Positions 19,140 to 28,657 of a DNA stretch of 64,000 nucleotides are shown here, piece after piece. The stretch comes from Pycnococcus provasolii. Lineage: Eukaryota > Chlorophyta > Pseudoscourfieldiophyceae > Pseudoscourfieldiales. The DNA is taken from contig CP150552.1 of assembly GCA_049487715.1 (NCBI GenBank), positions 124,001 through 188,000 of the forward strand, read 5' to 3'. Position numbers and translations under genes: made by a program. Below the pieces are notes generated by a model, which saw only the letters and a program-made list of their open reading frames with translations, was not told where the DNA came from and ran no database searches. How positions within the stretch are numbered: the stretch's first letter is position 1; every line of letters begins with the position of its first letter.

Positions 19140-20191
19140 GTTCGCGCTTTTTTTCAGGTGTGCTGAGACGAAAGCTTGTGTTTCTGCAAGCTGTTTCTGC
19201 GCTGCTGCTGCTGCTTGCTGCTGCTGCTCCTTTTCTTTAAAAGGTGTTGATGAGTGAGCGCCTATGGTGCCAATCTACGAGCGTCCTCCAAAAAGGACAA
19301 AGACTCACAAAAAAAGCAGAGAACACAAAGAAGACACCTGTCACAAACCTGTCAGCGACACAAACTCTAAGCGAGCAAGTTTGAAAACAAAACGGAGCTG
19401 AGGGAGCCGTGGATGATTAACCCTAGGAATAACCCTAGGAGACGCGTCGAGGGGAAAGAAATGGCGCGCTACGATAGGGCTGGCTAGGGTTAATGGCGTC
19501 AGTGGAGGCGTCGACTGGACGGACGGGCGCCTGCTTTGCTGGGACCCGAGAACGACAAAGCGCGCGCCCAATCGACTGGACCCGACTGGACCCGACCCGC
19601 TCGGTGAACTGCCCCCCCCCCCCCCCCGGCAGCCCGGGTTTTCCCCAAGTCCCAACGGCTCTTTTCCCTGTCCCCTTCTTTTTCCACCTCGTTTCGGGGA
19701 GACGTCGTTGAGGGACTCATCAGGCTACTGGCCCCCTGGAGGGTACAGGAGGGATCCAGGCTGGGGGATTTCGGAATTCAAATCGGGCTGTCGGGCACTT
19801 ACTTGGGCTGTCCGGCGTCGGTGGACTATGGTGGTATCATTGGTAGAACTATGGTCACGAGTTCGATGTACTGTAGTGATATGCTTGTTTATGTTTGTAT
19901 GTCGCAAAAATGTGTGACAAGTGTGCAATGGTTGTCGACGAACCTTAGTAGTCTACATGTATGTAAATGATAAACACTTAAGATATAGAAAAGAAGAAAG
20001 TCTGGAAAGAATGAATGAATGAAGGTTACACTTAGTAGTAGTAGTCACTTACTTAGTAAGGAAAAGAGGCTGTTGTTTCACTCTCACTGGCGCGCCCGCC
20101 ACTTCATACGTACGTACGTGACTTCAACATTCCCACCCATCCATCTCGTTCTGCAACATGACTCTCACTGGCACTGGCGGGAACCTCTTTT
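19140..20191. other. Long intergenic stretch with poly-C run
   Basis: No protein-like frame is present. It contains cctag-type telomere-like motifs (ttaaccctagg at 19418-19428 and a second copy ~12 bp later; ctagggttaa at about 19484), which probably belong to the promoter of the telobox gene at 19139, and a ctttaaaagg box near 19233. An unbroken C run lies at about 19611-19627. The last ~200 bases contain ttaca near 20026, fitting the 3' end of the minus-strand gene at 20192. Confidence 0.4.
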
Positions 20192-21493
20192 TCAGCACAT
20201 GTCAACACGATCACCGCCATCAAGGGCATCGACGTTAATATCCGCCTTGCGCTGCTGCTCGCGAACAGCCTGCGCAGCACGCTGAAGACCGCGGATAATC
20301 AACGACTCGCGAAGCGCGTACACGCTCGCAAAGGCATTGAAGCCCAAAAGCACGGCAAAACTCACAGCCACCACGCCAAGCGTGTCGAAATGAGCACGCG
20401 CCTCGCGCTCGAGTGTGTCGAGATGCTCCGTAGTACCGCTGGCGGTACTCGACGTCGTTGCATTCTCCCCCACAATGTGCTCCTCAATCAGGTGCCAGCG
20501 CGAACGAACGAACACGTCCGCGTCATTAGGCAAGGCGAAGGTCACTGCACCAACGCAGCCAATGAGCATCGTCAGAAGTAGGAGCGTGAAGGAGTGCATG
20601 CCGAGCGTCATGGCATCTAGACGAGATGCACCAACGATGCCCATAATGCTTACCAAAAATGCAAATAGCGCAAGCAACGCAAGCAGGTACGCCGCCCAAT
20701 CGCCGTACGTTCCCTTCAGCGCAACGGCAAGTGACACACCACCCAACACGAGAGAGGCTAGCAAACTTGCGATGCTTGTGCTGATGACAAGTGCACGCGA
20801 AGTGAATGCGTGCCCAATCAGCTCGGCAATGCTCCACATATTCGCTAACGCAAGCACCGTCGCGGTCACGAAGAAAATGCCCGCATTCAGGATGTGATCT
20901 GCAAGGAATTTCTTCGCCTCCACGCGATCGTGTGCCGGCGTACCCTGTTCCGCAAACGCCTCCGCAGCCACGTCGTACCACGCGTCAATCGCACCGTTGA
21001 CATCGTCGCGCGCCGTCGCGGGCCAGGCGAAGCACATCGCCGCTGCCCACGACATGGCTACGCACATCGCCATCTGCAGGATGTACGCCCCAAACAGTGC
21101 GACACGTACGAAGCAAGTTTTGGGGATGCAGACGCCGAGAAAGCCGACGAGCGAGGCGGCGCACAGCGCGGCGCCGAGTCCTGCCATGACAGCGAACGCG
21201 CTGGACGATGCGTTGGCGCTGTCGCTCGTGACCGCCTCATTCCACCGCATCTCGGCGTCGTCGTCTCGTATCTTCGGCAGCTGGTCCATGTCCACGGCAC
21301 CTCCCGTGGCGAAGCGCACGATCCCCTCGACGTCCGCGCCCGCCGCCTTGGCGCCGTACACCATCAGCGTGACTCCTAGGCAGAAGTTCGCAATCGAGGA
21401 TATGAGGAGGATGACGCGCGCGAGCCACGTGCACTTGCACTCCTTCCGCGTCTTACGAGGCGCAGGATCACTTGCTTTGCTTTTTACGACCAT
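20192..21493 (-). CDS. Eight-span tandem tetraspanin-like membrane protein
   Basis: 433 residues from MVVKSKASDP (21493); an upstream in-frame Met at 21565 is less likely. Eight hydrophobic segments fall into two similar sets of four. The first set is LARVILLISSIANFCLG, AFAVMAGLGAALCAASLVGF, VALFGAYILQMAMCVAMSW, a ~50-residue loop, then GIFFVTATVLALANMWSIA. The second set is ISTSIASLLASLVLGGVSL, YLLALLALFAFLVSIMGIVG, FTLLLLTMLIGCVGAVTFAL, a ~45-residue loop, then LGVVAVSFAVLLGFNAFASV. The short TM1-TM2-TM3 spacing with a large loop before TM4 is the tetraspanin plan. The hallmark CCG motif of the large loop is missing, so this is tetraspanin-like by topology only. Function is unknown. Confidence 0.65.
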   Translation of the reverse strand: MVVKSKASDPAPRKTRKECKCTWLARVILLISSIANFCLGVTLMVYGAKAAGADVEGIVRFATGGAVDMDQLPKIRDDDAEMRWNEAVTSDSANASSSAFAVMAGLGAALCAASLVGFLGVCIPKTCFVRVALFGAYILQMAMCVAMSWAAAMCFAWPATARDDVNGAIDAWYDVAAEAFAEQGTPAHDRVEAKKFLADHILNAGIFFVTATVLALANMWSIAELIGHAFTSRALVISTSIASLLASLVLGGVSLAVALKGTYGDWAAYLLALLALFAFLVSIMGIVGASRLDAMTLGMHSFTLLLLTMLIGCVGAVTFALPNDADVFVRSRWHLIEEHIVGENATTSSTASGTTEHLDTLEREARAHFDTLGVVAVSFAVLLGFNAFASVYALRESLIIRGLQRAAQAVREQQRKADINVDALDGGDRVDMC

Positions 21494-21984
21494 TGCGTGT
21501 TGTATCTTCTTGCTTCGTTTGGCGATTGGACTTTTATGCTCACCCGCGAGAACAAGAAGAAACAAATGTCTTCCGAGCAGCTAGCTGATGGTTGGTCCCT
21601 GGGAACAACCTACCTGCTACCTGCTACCCACCGTACCAACCAAAGAGGCTGCTGGAGCCTCCGTTGACAAAAGAAGAAACAAAGAGGCACATACATGTAT
21701 GCGATCCGTTCCAAACGTCCTAAGGTAGTAGGGGAGGAGTGGCGACATGGCAGGGAGGCGACATGACCGGGTAAAACTACTGTGCTGTAGTTGAAGCGAC
21801 ATGCACGAGAGTCCCAAACTGGGGGTTGGAGGGACCTGGGTGGCCACCTGGGTAAGGCGAAAACAAACAACCCCTAACCGACCCCGTAACCCTAACCCTA
21901 ACACCCAGATTGCGAATTCTAAATTCTTCGTTCCCCCTTCCCCCCTGCGAATTCATTTTCGGAAGCTTCAAACACTCGCGAATC
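21494..21984 (+). promoter_or_regulatory. Divergent promoter with telomere-like repeat
   Basis: At 21870-21902 the plus strand reads cccctaaccg, then ccccgtaaccctaaccc. This is a (CCCTAA)-type cluster about 85 bp before the ATG at 21985. The rest has no protein-like frame. Confidence 0.5.
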
Positions 21985-24900
21985 ATGGACGCGTCGTTGT
22001 CCGGAGGAGGAGGTGGTGGTCTTGGGAAAGCGTTCACCGTCTCCGACGCCGACGTCGCTGACCCGTCTTTGATCAAGCAAAAACAACTCGCCGCAGAACG
22101 CGAATTCCTTATCGCCGAGTCAGAACGCAACGTCATCTCGCGAGAAGGATCACTCCTCCTCGAGGATGATATACAATTCAACGTTGCCCCTCCTGCTGCT
22201 TCTGTTGATGGTACTACAACGTCAAAGTCGTCGTCGTGGTCGCTCGACGCCGCATCCTCCGAATCTCTGCAAGGAATCACGTTCGAAGGACACGACCTTG
22301 CTGACCTGCTCGCTGAACTGGAAGACGACGCTCCTCCTGCTCACGCCGCCGCCGAATCCGCCGAATCCGCCGCGGTGATCATGGACGACACCCTGCCGCG
22401 CTTTGACGACGACGACGCGGCGTCTGACATACCGTCGTCCGCTGGTATGGGGAACGTCGACGACGACGCCGAAGAAGAAGCCGCAGCTGAAGCTGAGGCG
22501 GCCAAGCAGGCGAGGCTGCTTCGGGCGCAGCTCCTTAGACTGAGAGACGCGATGTTCCGCGATGACCCCCACTTCACCAAGCGTTCTCTCTCGCAACTCA
22601 ACACCGAGGCGGTCCAGTACCAAAAGGCTGGTGACGACCTCGCAGCCATATGCAGCTATGCAAAGCTCTTCCACAAGGCAAAGGCGGGGAACCTCACGCA
22701 CCCGGAGCTGCACGTCACGCACTACAACCGTGCCGGGTGCTACCTTTCGCTGGGGCTGTACGAGGAGGCGCTGTTCGACGCGCAGAGGTGCGCGACGCTC
22801 GCCGAGACGCGCATGCGCACGAACCCTATGGGCGCCGCGGCGATTTGGATCAAGAGCTTCGCGCGTAAGGGGTACGCACTCAACGGTCTGAAACGATACC
22901 GCGAGGCGAACATTGCCTTCTCCGAAGGCCTCAAGGCGGATCCGTTCAACGACGAGATGAAGCGTGGGCTCGAGGAGTCTTCGCGAGGCGTGTTGCGTGA
23001 CCTCCTGCGCGGCCGTGGGCTGGAAATGCGCGCGCTGCCGTCGACCGAAAGCTTCAACACGAGCGAGCGCATCACCTACCATGGGTACGCCACGCCGCTG
23101 CACAAGATCCGGCACGACGACATGCTCCCCGCACAGCTGCTCACACCGTTCCAGGCGGACAACGACCATCACATCAAGGACACGTACAACTATCTCACCG
23201 TGCAGACGGACATTCGTATGCCACGCCGGTACTTCTCGTACCTGCAGGACGAGTATCGGCAACGCCGCGTCTGCGAGGCGATCCAGATGGCTGTGCGGTA
23301 CCAGGAGGAGGAGCTCGACCGCGACGCGCGCGTGCTGAACGTTGCCGCAGGGCCAGGTCTGCACGCCATGGCTGCGCTGGATGCCGGTGCTCGCCACGTC
23401 ACGTGCGTCGAGCGGTGGCTGTACCTCGCCATGTCATGCAAGGAGGTGCTGCTGACGAACGGGTACACCGACGACCAGGTGAAGGTGGTGTACAAGCGAC
23501 CGACGGACATCGCGCTGCTGCGCGACGTGCCCGTGTACACGAACGTCATCGTCGCGGTGGATCTGCTCGACGAGGGACTACTCACGTCGGGACTTCTGCC
23601 CGCGGTGACGCACGCTCTCGACAACCTTGCCATCCAAGACCCGGTGGTCATTCCGAGCTCCGTGACGGTATTTGCACAGGCTGTGCAGATCAAAACGCCG
23701 GAGTGCTGCGGATTCGACGTCAGCGCGGTGGACCGCCATCGATGGCACCCGTCGTACGCGTGCGGTGTTCCGCTGAACACCGACTACATCGTGCCTCTCA
23801 GCGAGCCGATCGAGGCGTGGAACTTTGATCTTCTCACGCCGCCTCGTGAAAGCGAGCGCAAGACGGTTGACGTTCCCTTCACACGACCGGGTGTCTGGAA
23901 CGCCGTTCTTTTCTGGTACGACCTCAACCTCTTCCAGGACAAGGTTCGGCTGTCCAGCGGTCTCGTCGACGGGCGCGAGGTGAGCCCCACGCTGCGGCCC
24001 GCAGTGCAGTACCTCGCCGGGGAAATTCGCGTTACCGCAGATCGCGGATACGAGGCGGACGGCTCGGGGCGCGCCATCACCACGATGCCCTTGCTGTGCA
24101 CACACAATACCGTTCGCATGCGATTCGACGTCGAGCGGGCGGAGTACATGCACCTCAATCGCGCGGACGCGAGCTTTCCAAACTACCACTTCCACGCGCT
24201 TGCCGACACGCGCCGCAACGAGGCGTACTACCGTGCGATCGAGCGTGCCGTCGCGCGACGCAAGGCAATGAAGCCAACGCCTGAGACGAGCGGATTCTCG
24301 CCGCTGACGTCAGGCGAGGAGAGCGAGGTGCACGTTCTGGACGCCGGATGCGGCACCGGGCTGCTCGGGATGATGGCGGCGCGGTGCGGCGCAGACAGCG
24401 TCGTAGGAATCGAGTTGCACGAGAGCCTTGCGGCTGTTGCGCGGCGCAACGTGGCGGCGAACGGGCTGGGCGACAAGGTCTCCATCTGCGTGCGCGACCT
24501 CGCGCTCGCGGAGCGTGGTAAGGAAGTGCGGCGCCGAGGCGCGAATCTCGTCGTCATGGACTTCTTCGACGCAACGCTGATCGGACACCAGGCTCTGTAC
24601 ATGGTGGAGACCATGCAAAGGAACGTCGTGCAGCCCGACGCGACGTACGTGCCCATGGCTGCTACGATGTATGTTATGGGTATCGAGGCGGTGACAGACC
24701 GCATCAATGGCAAGCAATTCGCGTCCTTCAACAAGTACCGCTGGGACCGCGATGCGGAGGCTGTTTACCTGAAAGATGTGCCACATCGCAAGCTCACTAA
24801 GCCGAAGAAGGTGTTCGAGTTCTTCTTCGATCGACGCGGGAGTATGCGCGGCGGAAGCATGCGTGAGGCGGTGCTGAAGCTTGAGGTGATCCGATCGGGG

Positions 24901-25884
24901 TACATGAATGGCATCGTGTTTTGGTTTGATTTGCATCTTGACGAGGAGTCAAGCTTGACGACGGCTCCTCCCGGCATCGGCGTCGGCGGTGTGGTTTTCC
25001 GTGCGGATGCCGGCGGCGCCGCAGACAAGGACGCGCCGATGACGGCACCAGCAGCACCACGAGATGAGGATGGCGTCGCGGTGGACGAAGGTCGATTCCT
25101 CGCATCTTGCGACGCGCGCACACGCCGGCGAATTGCAGAGGCTGCTGTGGTATCGACGTCGGGAGACGATGGGGCAAATCACGGGTTCGTACCGGCGCTT
25201 GCATTCGGTGGAGCTCGCGAAGGGCTTGTCTTCCGCCTCGGCGGTTATGGCCTTGGATACTACACGGATGTTCCCTGGAGTGTTCGTGCTGAGGCGCGCT
25301 CCAAGCTCATCCACGAGGCGCTTGGGGTTGCAGCCTCCAAGCGCGGCGACGACAAGCCCGCCGCTGATTCCACCACCTCCGCCGCTCCTCCGCAACCCAC
25401 CGCGCCACTGTCGGTAGAAGTGGCTGATGTGGACGAGGAGCACTACTACGGACAGGCGCTCCAGTACCTTGAGCGTGCGGCATCCGTAACGGCGGGGAAG
25501 AAGATCACCGTGCTCGCCCGCCGCGAAAACAACAAGGTTCGCTTCAGCCTGAAGGAGGGTGTGGGAACATGGGTGGGCAAGAGTCCGTGGCGCATCGAGT
25601 GGGGTGGTGGTGCTTCGATCGAAAGTCCTCACTACCAGCGTGTTCACTACTGCGAACTCCTCGTTCGCGACTTTCTCATGCGTCTGCGATGCAAGCGCTT
25701 CCCGCCCATAGAGAAGGACATGAAGATGATGCTCGCGCATGCGGGTAGCTTGTTCTTGGATCCAGCGGTACTGGCTGAGGTGTACCACGAGTTTGTGTGT
25801 CTTGAGCTGGTTCACGGCACGCCGGAGTTTTCGCCGGGCGCAAGCCTGGAGGCGATGACACGGTCTTGTCTAATGTACTGTTAA
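21985..25884 (+). CDS. TPR plus double-methyltransferase protein, PRMT9-like
   Basis: 1,299 residues from MDASLSGGGG (the frame is open 75 nt further upstream). An acidic N-terminus (about 120-180) precedes a TPR region (about 205-345: HYNRAGCYLSLGLYEEALFD, KGYALNGLKRYREANIAFSE). Two class I methyltransferase modules follow. Module 1 has VLNVAAGPGLHAMAALDAG near 450 and a beta strand AVDLLDEGLL. Module 2 has VHVLDAGCGTGLLGMMAARC near 781 and VVMDFFDATLIGHQAL. TPR plus two AdoMet folds is the layout of arginine methyltransferase PRMT9. The PRMT double-E loop (S-E-x-M/F) is not intact in either module. Module 2 has a canonical SAM motif; module 1 is weaker. Substrates are unknown. Confidence 0.8.
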   Translation: MDASLSGGGGGGLGKAFTVSDADVADPSLIKQKQLAAEREFLIAESERNVISREGSLLLEDDIQFNVAPPAASVDGTTTSKSSSWSLDAASSESLQGITFEGHDLADLLAELEDDAPPAHAAAESAESAAVIMDDTLPRFDDDDAASDIPSSAGMGNVDDDAEEEAAAEAEAAKQARLLRAQLLRLRDAMFRDDPHFTKRSLSQLNTEAVQYQKAGDDLAAICSYAKLFHKAKAGNLTHPELHVTHYNRAGCYLSLGLYEEALFDAQRCATLAETRMRTNPMGAAAIWIKSFARKGYALNGLKRYREANIAFSEGLKADPFNDEMKRGLEESSRGVLRDLLRGRGLEMRALPSTESFNTSERITYHGYATPLHKIRHDDMLPAQLLTPFQADNDHHIKDTYNYLTVQTDIRMPRRYFSYLQDEYRQRRVCEAIQMAVRYQEEELDRDARVLNVAAGPGLHAMAALDAGARHVTCVERWLYLAMSCKEVLLTNGYTDDQVKVVYKRPTDIALLRDVPVYTNVIVAVDLLDEGLLTSGLLPAVTHALDNLAIQDPVVIPSSVTVFAQAVQIKTPECCGFDVSAVDRHRWHPSYACGVPLNTDYIVPLSEPIEAWNFDLLTPPRESERKTVDVPFTRPGVWNAVLFWYDLNLFQDKVRLSSGLVDGREVSPTLRPAVQYLAGEIRVTADRGYEADGSGRAITTMPLLCTHNTVRMRFDVERAEYMHLNRADASFPNYHFHALADTRRNEAYYRAIERAVARRKAMKPTPETSGFSPLTSGEESEVHVLDAGCGTGLLGMMAARCGADSVVGIELHESLAAVARRNVAANGLGDKVSICVRDLALAERGKEVRRRGANLVVMDFFDATLIGHQALYMVETMQRNVVQPDATYVPMAATMYVMGIEAVTDRINGKQFASFNKYRWDRDAEAVYLKDVPHRKLTKPKKVFEFFFDRRGSMRGGSMREAVLKLEVIRSGYMNGIVFWFDLHLDEESSLTTAPPGIGVGGVVFRADAGGAADKDAPMTAPAAPRDEDGVAVDEGRFLASCDARTRRRIAEAAVVSTSGDDGANHGFVPALAFGGAREGLVFRLGGYGLGYYTDVPWSVRAEARSKLIHEALGVAASKRGDDKPAADSTTSAAPPQPTAPLSVEVADVDEEHYYGQALQYLERAASVTAGKKITVLARRENNKVRFSLKEGVGTWVGKSPWRIEWGGGASIESPHYQRVHYCELLVRDFLMRLRCKRFPPIEKDMKMMLAHAGSLFLDPAVLAEVYHEFVCLELVHGTPEFSPGASLEAMTRSCLMYC

Positions 25885-25944
25885 GAAGAGGTGTTTTGTT
25901 GTAATAAATTTCGTTGCTAAGGAGAAAAAAAAACAAGTCTGTGC

Positions 25945-27225
25945 TCAATCTTCTCCTTTTCGCCTTGACCAAATGGCTGCGAGAGAGCTCCCAATGATCG
26001 AGTGCATGGCGGCGCTTATGGCGCAAGGCACCGCGGCAAGTGCGCCATTCGGCAGATGCGCGGCGGCGAGAACAGCGCCAAGTCCACTATTCTGCATGCC
26101 CACCTCGATGCTATTCGTGATGGACGTTCGAAAACTTCGCTTGAATCCGTATCGGCTTAGCGCAAATCCCAGGGAGAATCCAAGCGAGTGGAGCACGACG
26201 AGAGCGCCGATGATGGCGACGGTTCCCTGCGCGGTCATTGCCGACGCCTGTGCCGCAATCACGGTCGACGTCACCAAGACGACCGCCATCACGGCGACGA
26301 CGGGCGTGAAGATCGCGACGGCGCGCATGCTCTCGGGTGGCATGAAGCGCTGGATGAGGATGCCAAGAAGCGTGGGTAGTAAGACGACGGTGAATGTTGA
26401 CTTGAGCAGCGCGACGCCATTGATGTCAATATTGCCCGTCGCGGCGCCGGCGCCTGCGACGAGCGTTTTCGTCAGAAGTGGGGTGAGGATCACCGCGGCG
26501 AACGTCGATACGGTTGTCATAGACACGGAGAGCGCGACGTCGCCCTTAGCAAGGAACGTCACGAGGTTGCTCGCAGTTCCACCTGGGCAGCACCCGAGAA
26601 GAATGATTCCCGCAGAGTACTCCGGACGCCACAGCGAGGCGGCTCCGACGTTGTTCAGCACGGACGCGGCGACGGTTCCGACGAGCAGGGCGGAGAGCGG
26701 CATGACTGTGAATTGTAGTATTGTTCCGAGCAGGACGACCCACGGCGTTCGTAGGACGTTGTCGAGGTCATCCTGAGAGATGTTCATACCAGTCACGAGC
26801 ATCGTGAATCCTAGCGCATATGGTATGAGTGGTCCGTTGAACCAGAGAAATGACGGCGGGTGAACGACGGCTGTCGTCGCGCCGAGAATAATCCACATGG
26901 GGAATAGTGACGAGAATGCTTTTGCGAGTTTTGCCAGAGGAGCCGAGTCTGAATCGTCATCGTCACCGCTCGTCGAGGTTGGCGTCGTCGCAGGTGTAAG
27001 CTCCGAGGGCTCCGAGCTGGCGGCGTTATCATGATTCGAAGAAGAAGCCGCACACGCCAACAAGGACAAGGGGCGCCTATCCACTGCGCCACAAAAAGAA
27101 ACACAAGAAGAGGAAGAAGAAGAGTGGCGGTGGTGTGCATATGCACGAGCACGAGCACGAGAGTGAGCACGAGCACGAGCGTGAGCACGAGCAGGTGCCA
27201 GACACGAACATGTGGACACGGACAT
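25945..27225 (-). CDS. BASS-family (bile acid:Na+ symporter) plastid transporter
   Basis: 426 residues from MSVSTCSCLA (27225). Mets at 27240 and 27330 are also in frame, and the region before the first span is Ala/Arg/Ser-rich, as in a chloroplast transit peptide. About ten spans start at MWIILGATTAVVHPPSF. Family blocks include GFTMLVTGMNISQDDL, PGGTASNLVTFLAKGDVALS (the conserved G-G-T-A-S-N sodium-site block) and TSITNSIEVGMQNSGLGAVL. Plant relatives (BASS1-6) carry pyruvate, glycolate or pantothenate-type acids across the plastid envelope. The exact substrate cannot be told. Convergent with the methyltransferase gene (60-bp gap). An (Ala-Arg-Ala-His) low-complexity run from gagcac repeats lies at 27140-27195. 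Confidence 0.9.
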   Translation of the reverse strand: MSVSTCSCLAPARAHARARAHSRARARAYAHHRHSSSSSSCVSFCGAVDRRPLSLLACAASSSNHDNAASSEPSELTPATTPTSTSGDDDDSDSAPLAKLAKAFSSLFPMWIILGATTAVVHPPSFLWFNGPLIPYALGFTMLVTGMNISQDDLDNVLRTPWVVLLGTILQFTVMPLSALLVGTVAASVLNNVGAASLWRPEYSAGIILLGCCPGGTASNLVTFLAKGDVALSVSMTTVSTFAAVILTPLLTKTLVAGAGAATGNIDINGVALLKSTFTVVLLPTLLGILIQRFMPPESMRAVAIFTPVVAVMAVVLVTSTVIAAQASAMTAQGTVAIIGALVVLHSLGFSLGFALSRYGFKRSFRTSITNSIEVGMQNSGLGAVLAAAHLPNGALAAVPCAISAAMHSIIGSSLAAIWSRRKGED

Positions 27226-27369
27226 CTCGACACCTCGCATGTTTGTTTGCGCGTTGGTTGGGGCGCCGCCGAACACTTTTGAGGTCTGGGGAAGGGAACC
27301 CCGAAACGAACCCCGAAACGAGAGACTCAAAATCCACCAATTCCGGTTTTTCCGTCACACACAACAACC

Positions 27370-28569
27370 ATGGCGGGCAGCAGCACGCTCGCGGACGAAG
27401 CGCTCGTGCGCGCGCTCGACCCGGCGATCTTTACCACCGTTCTCGCGCAGATCATCAACATCAAAGCTTCATATGCTCCGCCGGCGAAGAAACGACGCAC
27501 AGACAATAATCGTCAAGCTTGCAGTGGAGCCGCGTCCACGAGCGACGCAGACGTCGTCGTCACGGGCGTCGTCGACGCCGACGAGGCGGCGGCGGCTAAG
27601 AAGAAGGCGGCAGAAGCGCGTGGAGATGTCGTCGATCTAGTCATGACGGAGGACATGGAGAATCGAAGCCGAGAGGCGACGGAGAAGGCGTGCAACTATC
27701 TTCGGTACTGCGAACCGATGGTGCCTGGCGGTGGCGCCGACGAAACACACGGCCAACGTGCCATTGATGTGAACCAGCTCGACGCCATCTTGAAATATGT
27801 GGCACTTGCGCACATCAATCTGCCGGAGGACGTCGCGCACATCTTGAAATTAGCCGACAAACTTACGCCGGACGTGATGATTCCGGCGAGCGCCGTTCGC
27901 GAACTACTTCCTCCGCCTTCCGCCGCGACGACAAGCGCCGTGGTCGTCAAGACGGAGGGCGACAAAAAACATGGAAAAGGTAAAGAAGGGAACGCAAAGG
28001 CGCCTGCAACCAGTGAAGCTCTGTGTCCTGCATACTACGACGACTCGTCGGGTGTTGGCGGCATGGATGCCTCTATGAGGGTCGCATTGCGCGCGATCGC
28101 TTGTCATTGTGCTCTTTCTCGTCCGCGAGTGGAAGCCGAGGGAAAGAAGCTGGCAAATAACGAAGGCGCAGGCGCAGGCGCAAGCGCGAACGCCAACGCT
28201 GATGTCAGCACGAACTTTGACACCGTCGTCTTGGCTAGCCACGGCAAAAATCTTTTCGCTTCCGTCATATGCGACCCCGCGATATACAACATAAAAATTC
28301 CGAAGAACAAGATTCTCGTTCACTACTTCGGCGAGGAGAAGTATCCGTGGGGATTTCACGTAAAGTCGGAACTGACGCCGTGGGACGAAGAGAAGTATCT
28401 CTCGCAGCCCTGGTCGAAACATATGACGAATGAAAGTGAAAGTGAAAGGCGGAAAGCAGCGCTCTTGTCGCTCAAAACGTTCCAAGACACGGGAAAAATA
28501 CCACATTACGCGCTCATGGAGGCACTATTTTTGTCTACAGTATCTATAAATGAGAAAACAAAGGATTAA
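27370..28569 (+). CDS. PWWP-like domain protein
   Basis: 399 residues. The first ~200 residues are mixed, with a Lys-rich PAKKRRTDNN nuclear-localisation-like stretch near residue 40 and an acidic/Ala-rich segment. The C-terminal part has FDTVVLASHGKNLFASVICD, then KILVHYFGEEKYPWGFH and SELTPWDE. This fits a divergent PWWP fold (strand 1 with G at the turn, then the VxFFGxxxxAW strand, then L-x-P-F/W). PWWP domains read methylated histone H3 on chromatin; here the canonical P-W-W-P itself is not preserved. It shares a bidirectional promoter (39-145 bp, depending on start) with the BASS gene. Confidence 0.55.
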   Translation: MAGSSTLADEALVRALDPAIFTTVLAQIINIKASYAPPAKKRRTDNNRQACSGAASTSDADVVVTGVVDADEAAAAKKKAAEARGDVVDLVMTEDMENRSREATEKACNYLRYCEPMVPGGGADETHGQRAIDVNQLDAILKYVALAHINLPEDVAHILKLADKLTPDVMIPASAVRELLPPPSAATTSAVVVKTEGDKKHGKGKEGNAKAPATSEALCPAYYDDSSGVGGMDASMRVALRAIACHCALSRPRVEAEGKKLANNEGAGAGASANANADVSTNFDTVVLASHGKNLFASVICDPAIYNIKIPKNKILVHYFGEEKYPWGFHVKSELTPWDEEKYLSQPWSKHMTNESESERRKAALLSLKTFQDTGKIPHYALMEALFLSTVSINEKTKD

Positions 28570-28657
28570 ATTTTACCGGACACAAATTGTCCAATCAAAA
28601 ATACATGTTGTAATACAATCTTACAGTAATTTTCTACACATCAAAATTGCACCAAAT

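Noticed and set aside
19611-19627. Programmed slippage or homopolymer functional element
   Set aside because: The C run lies in a gene-free stretch; nothing links it to coding or structure.
22222-23397. Long minus-strand frame (391 residues) opposite the methyltransferase gene
   Set aside because: It is antisense to clear TPR and methyltransferase coding sequence and is rich in Arg/Val/His in a way typical of a shadow frame in GC-rich DNA.
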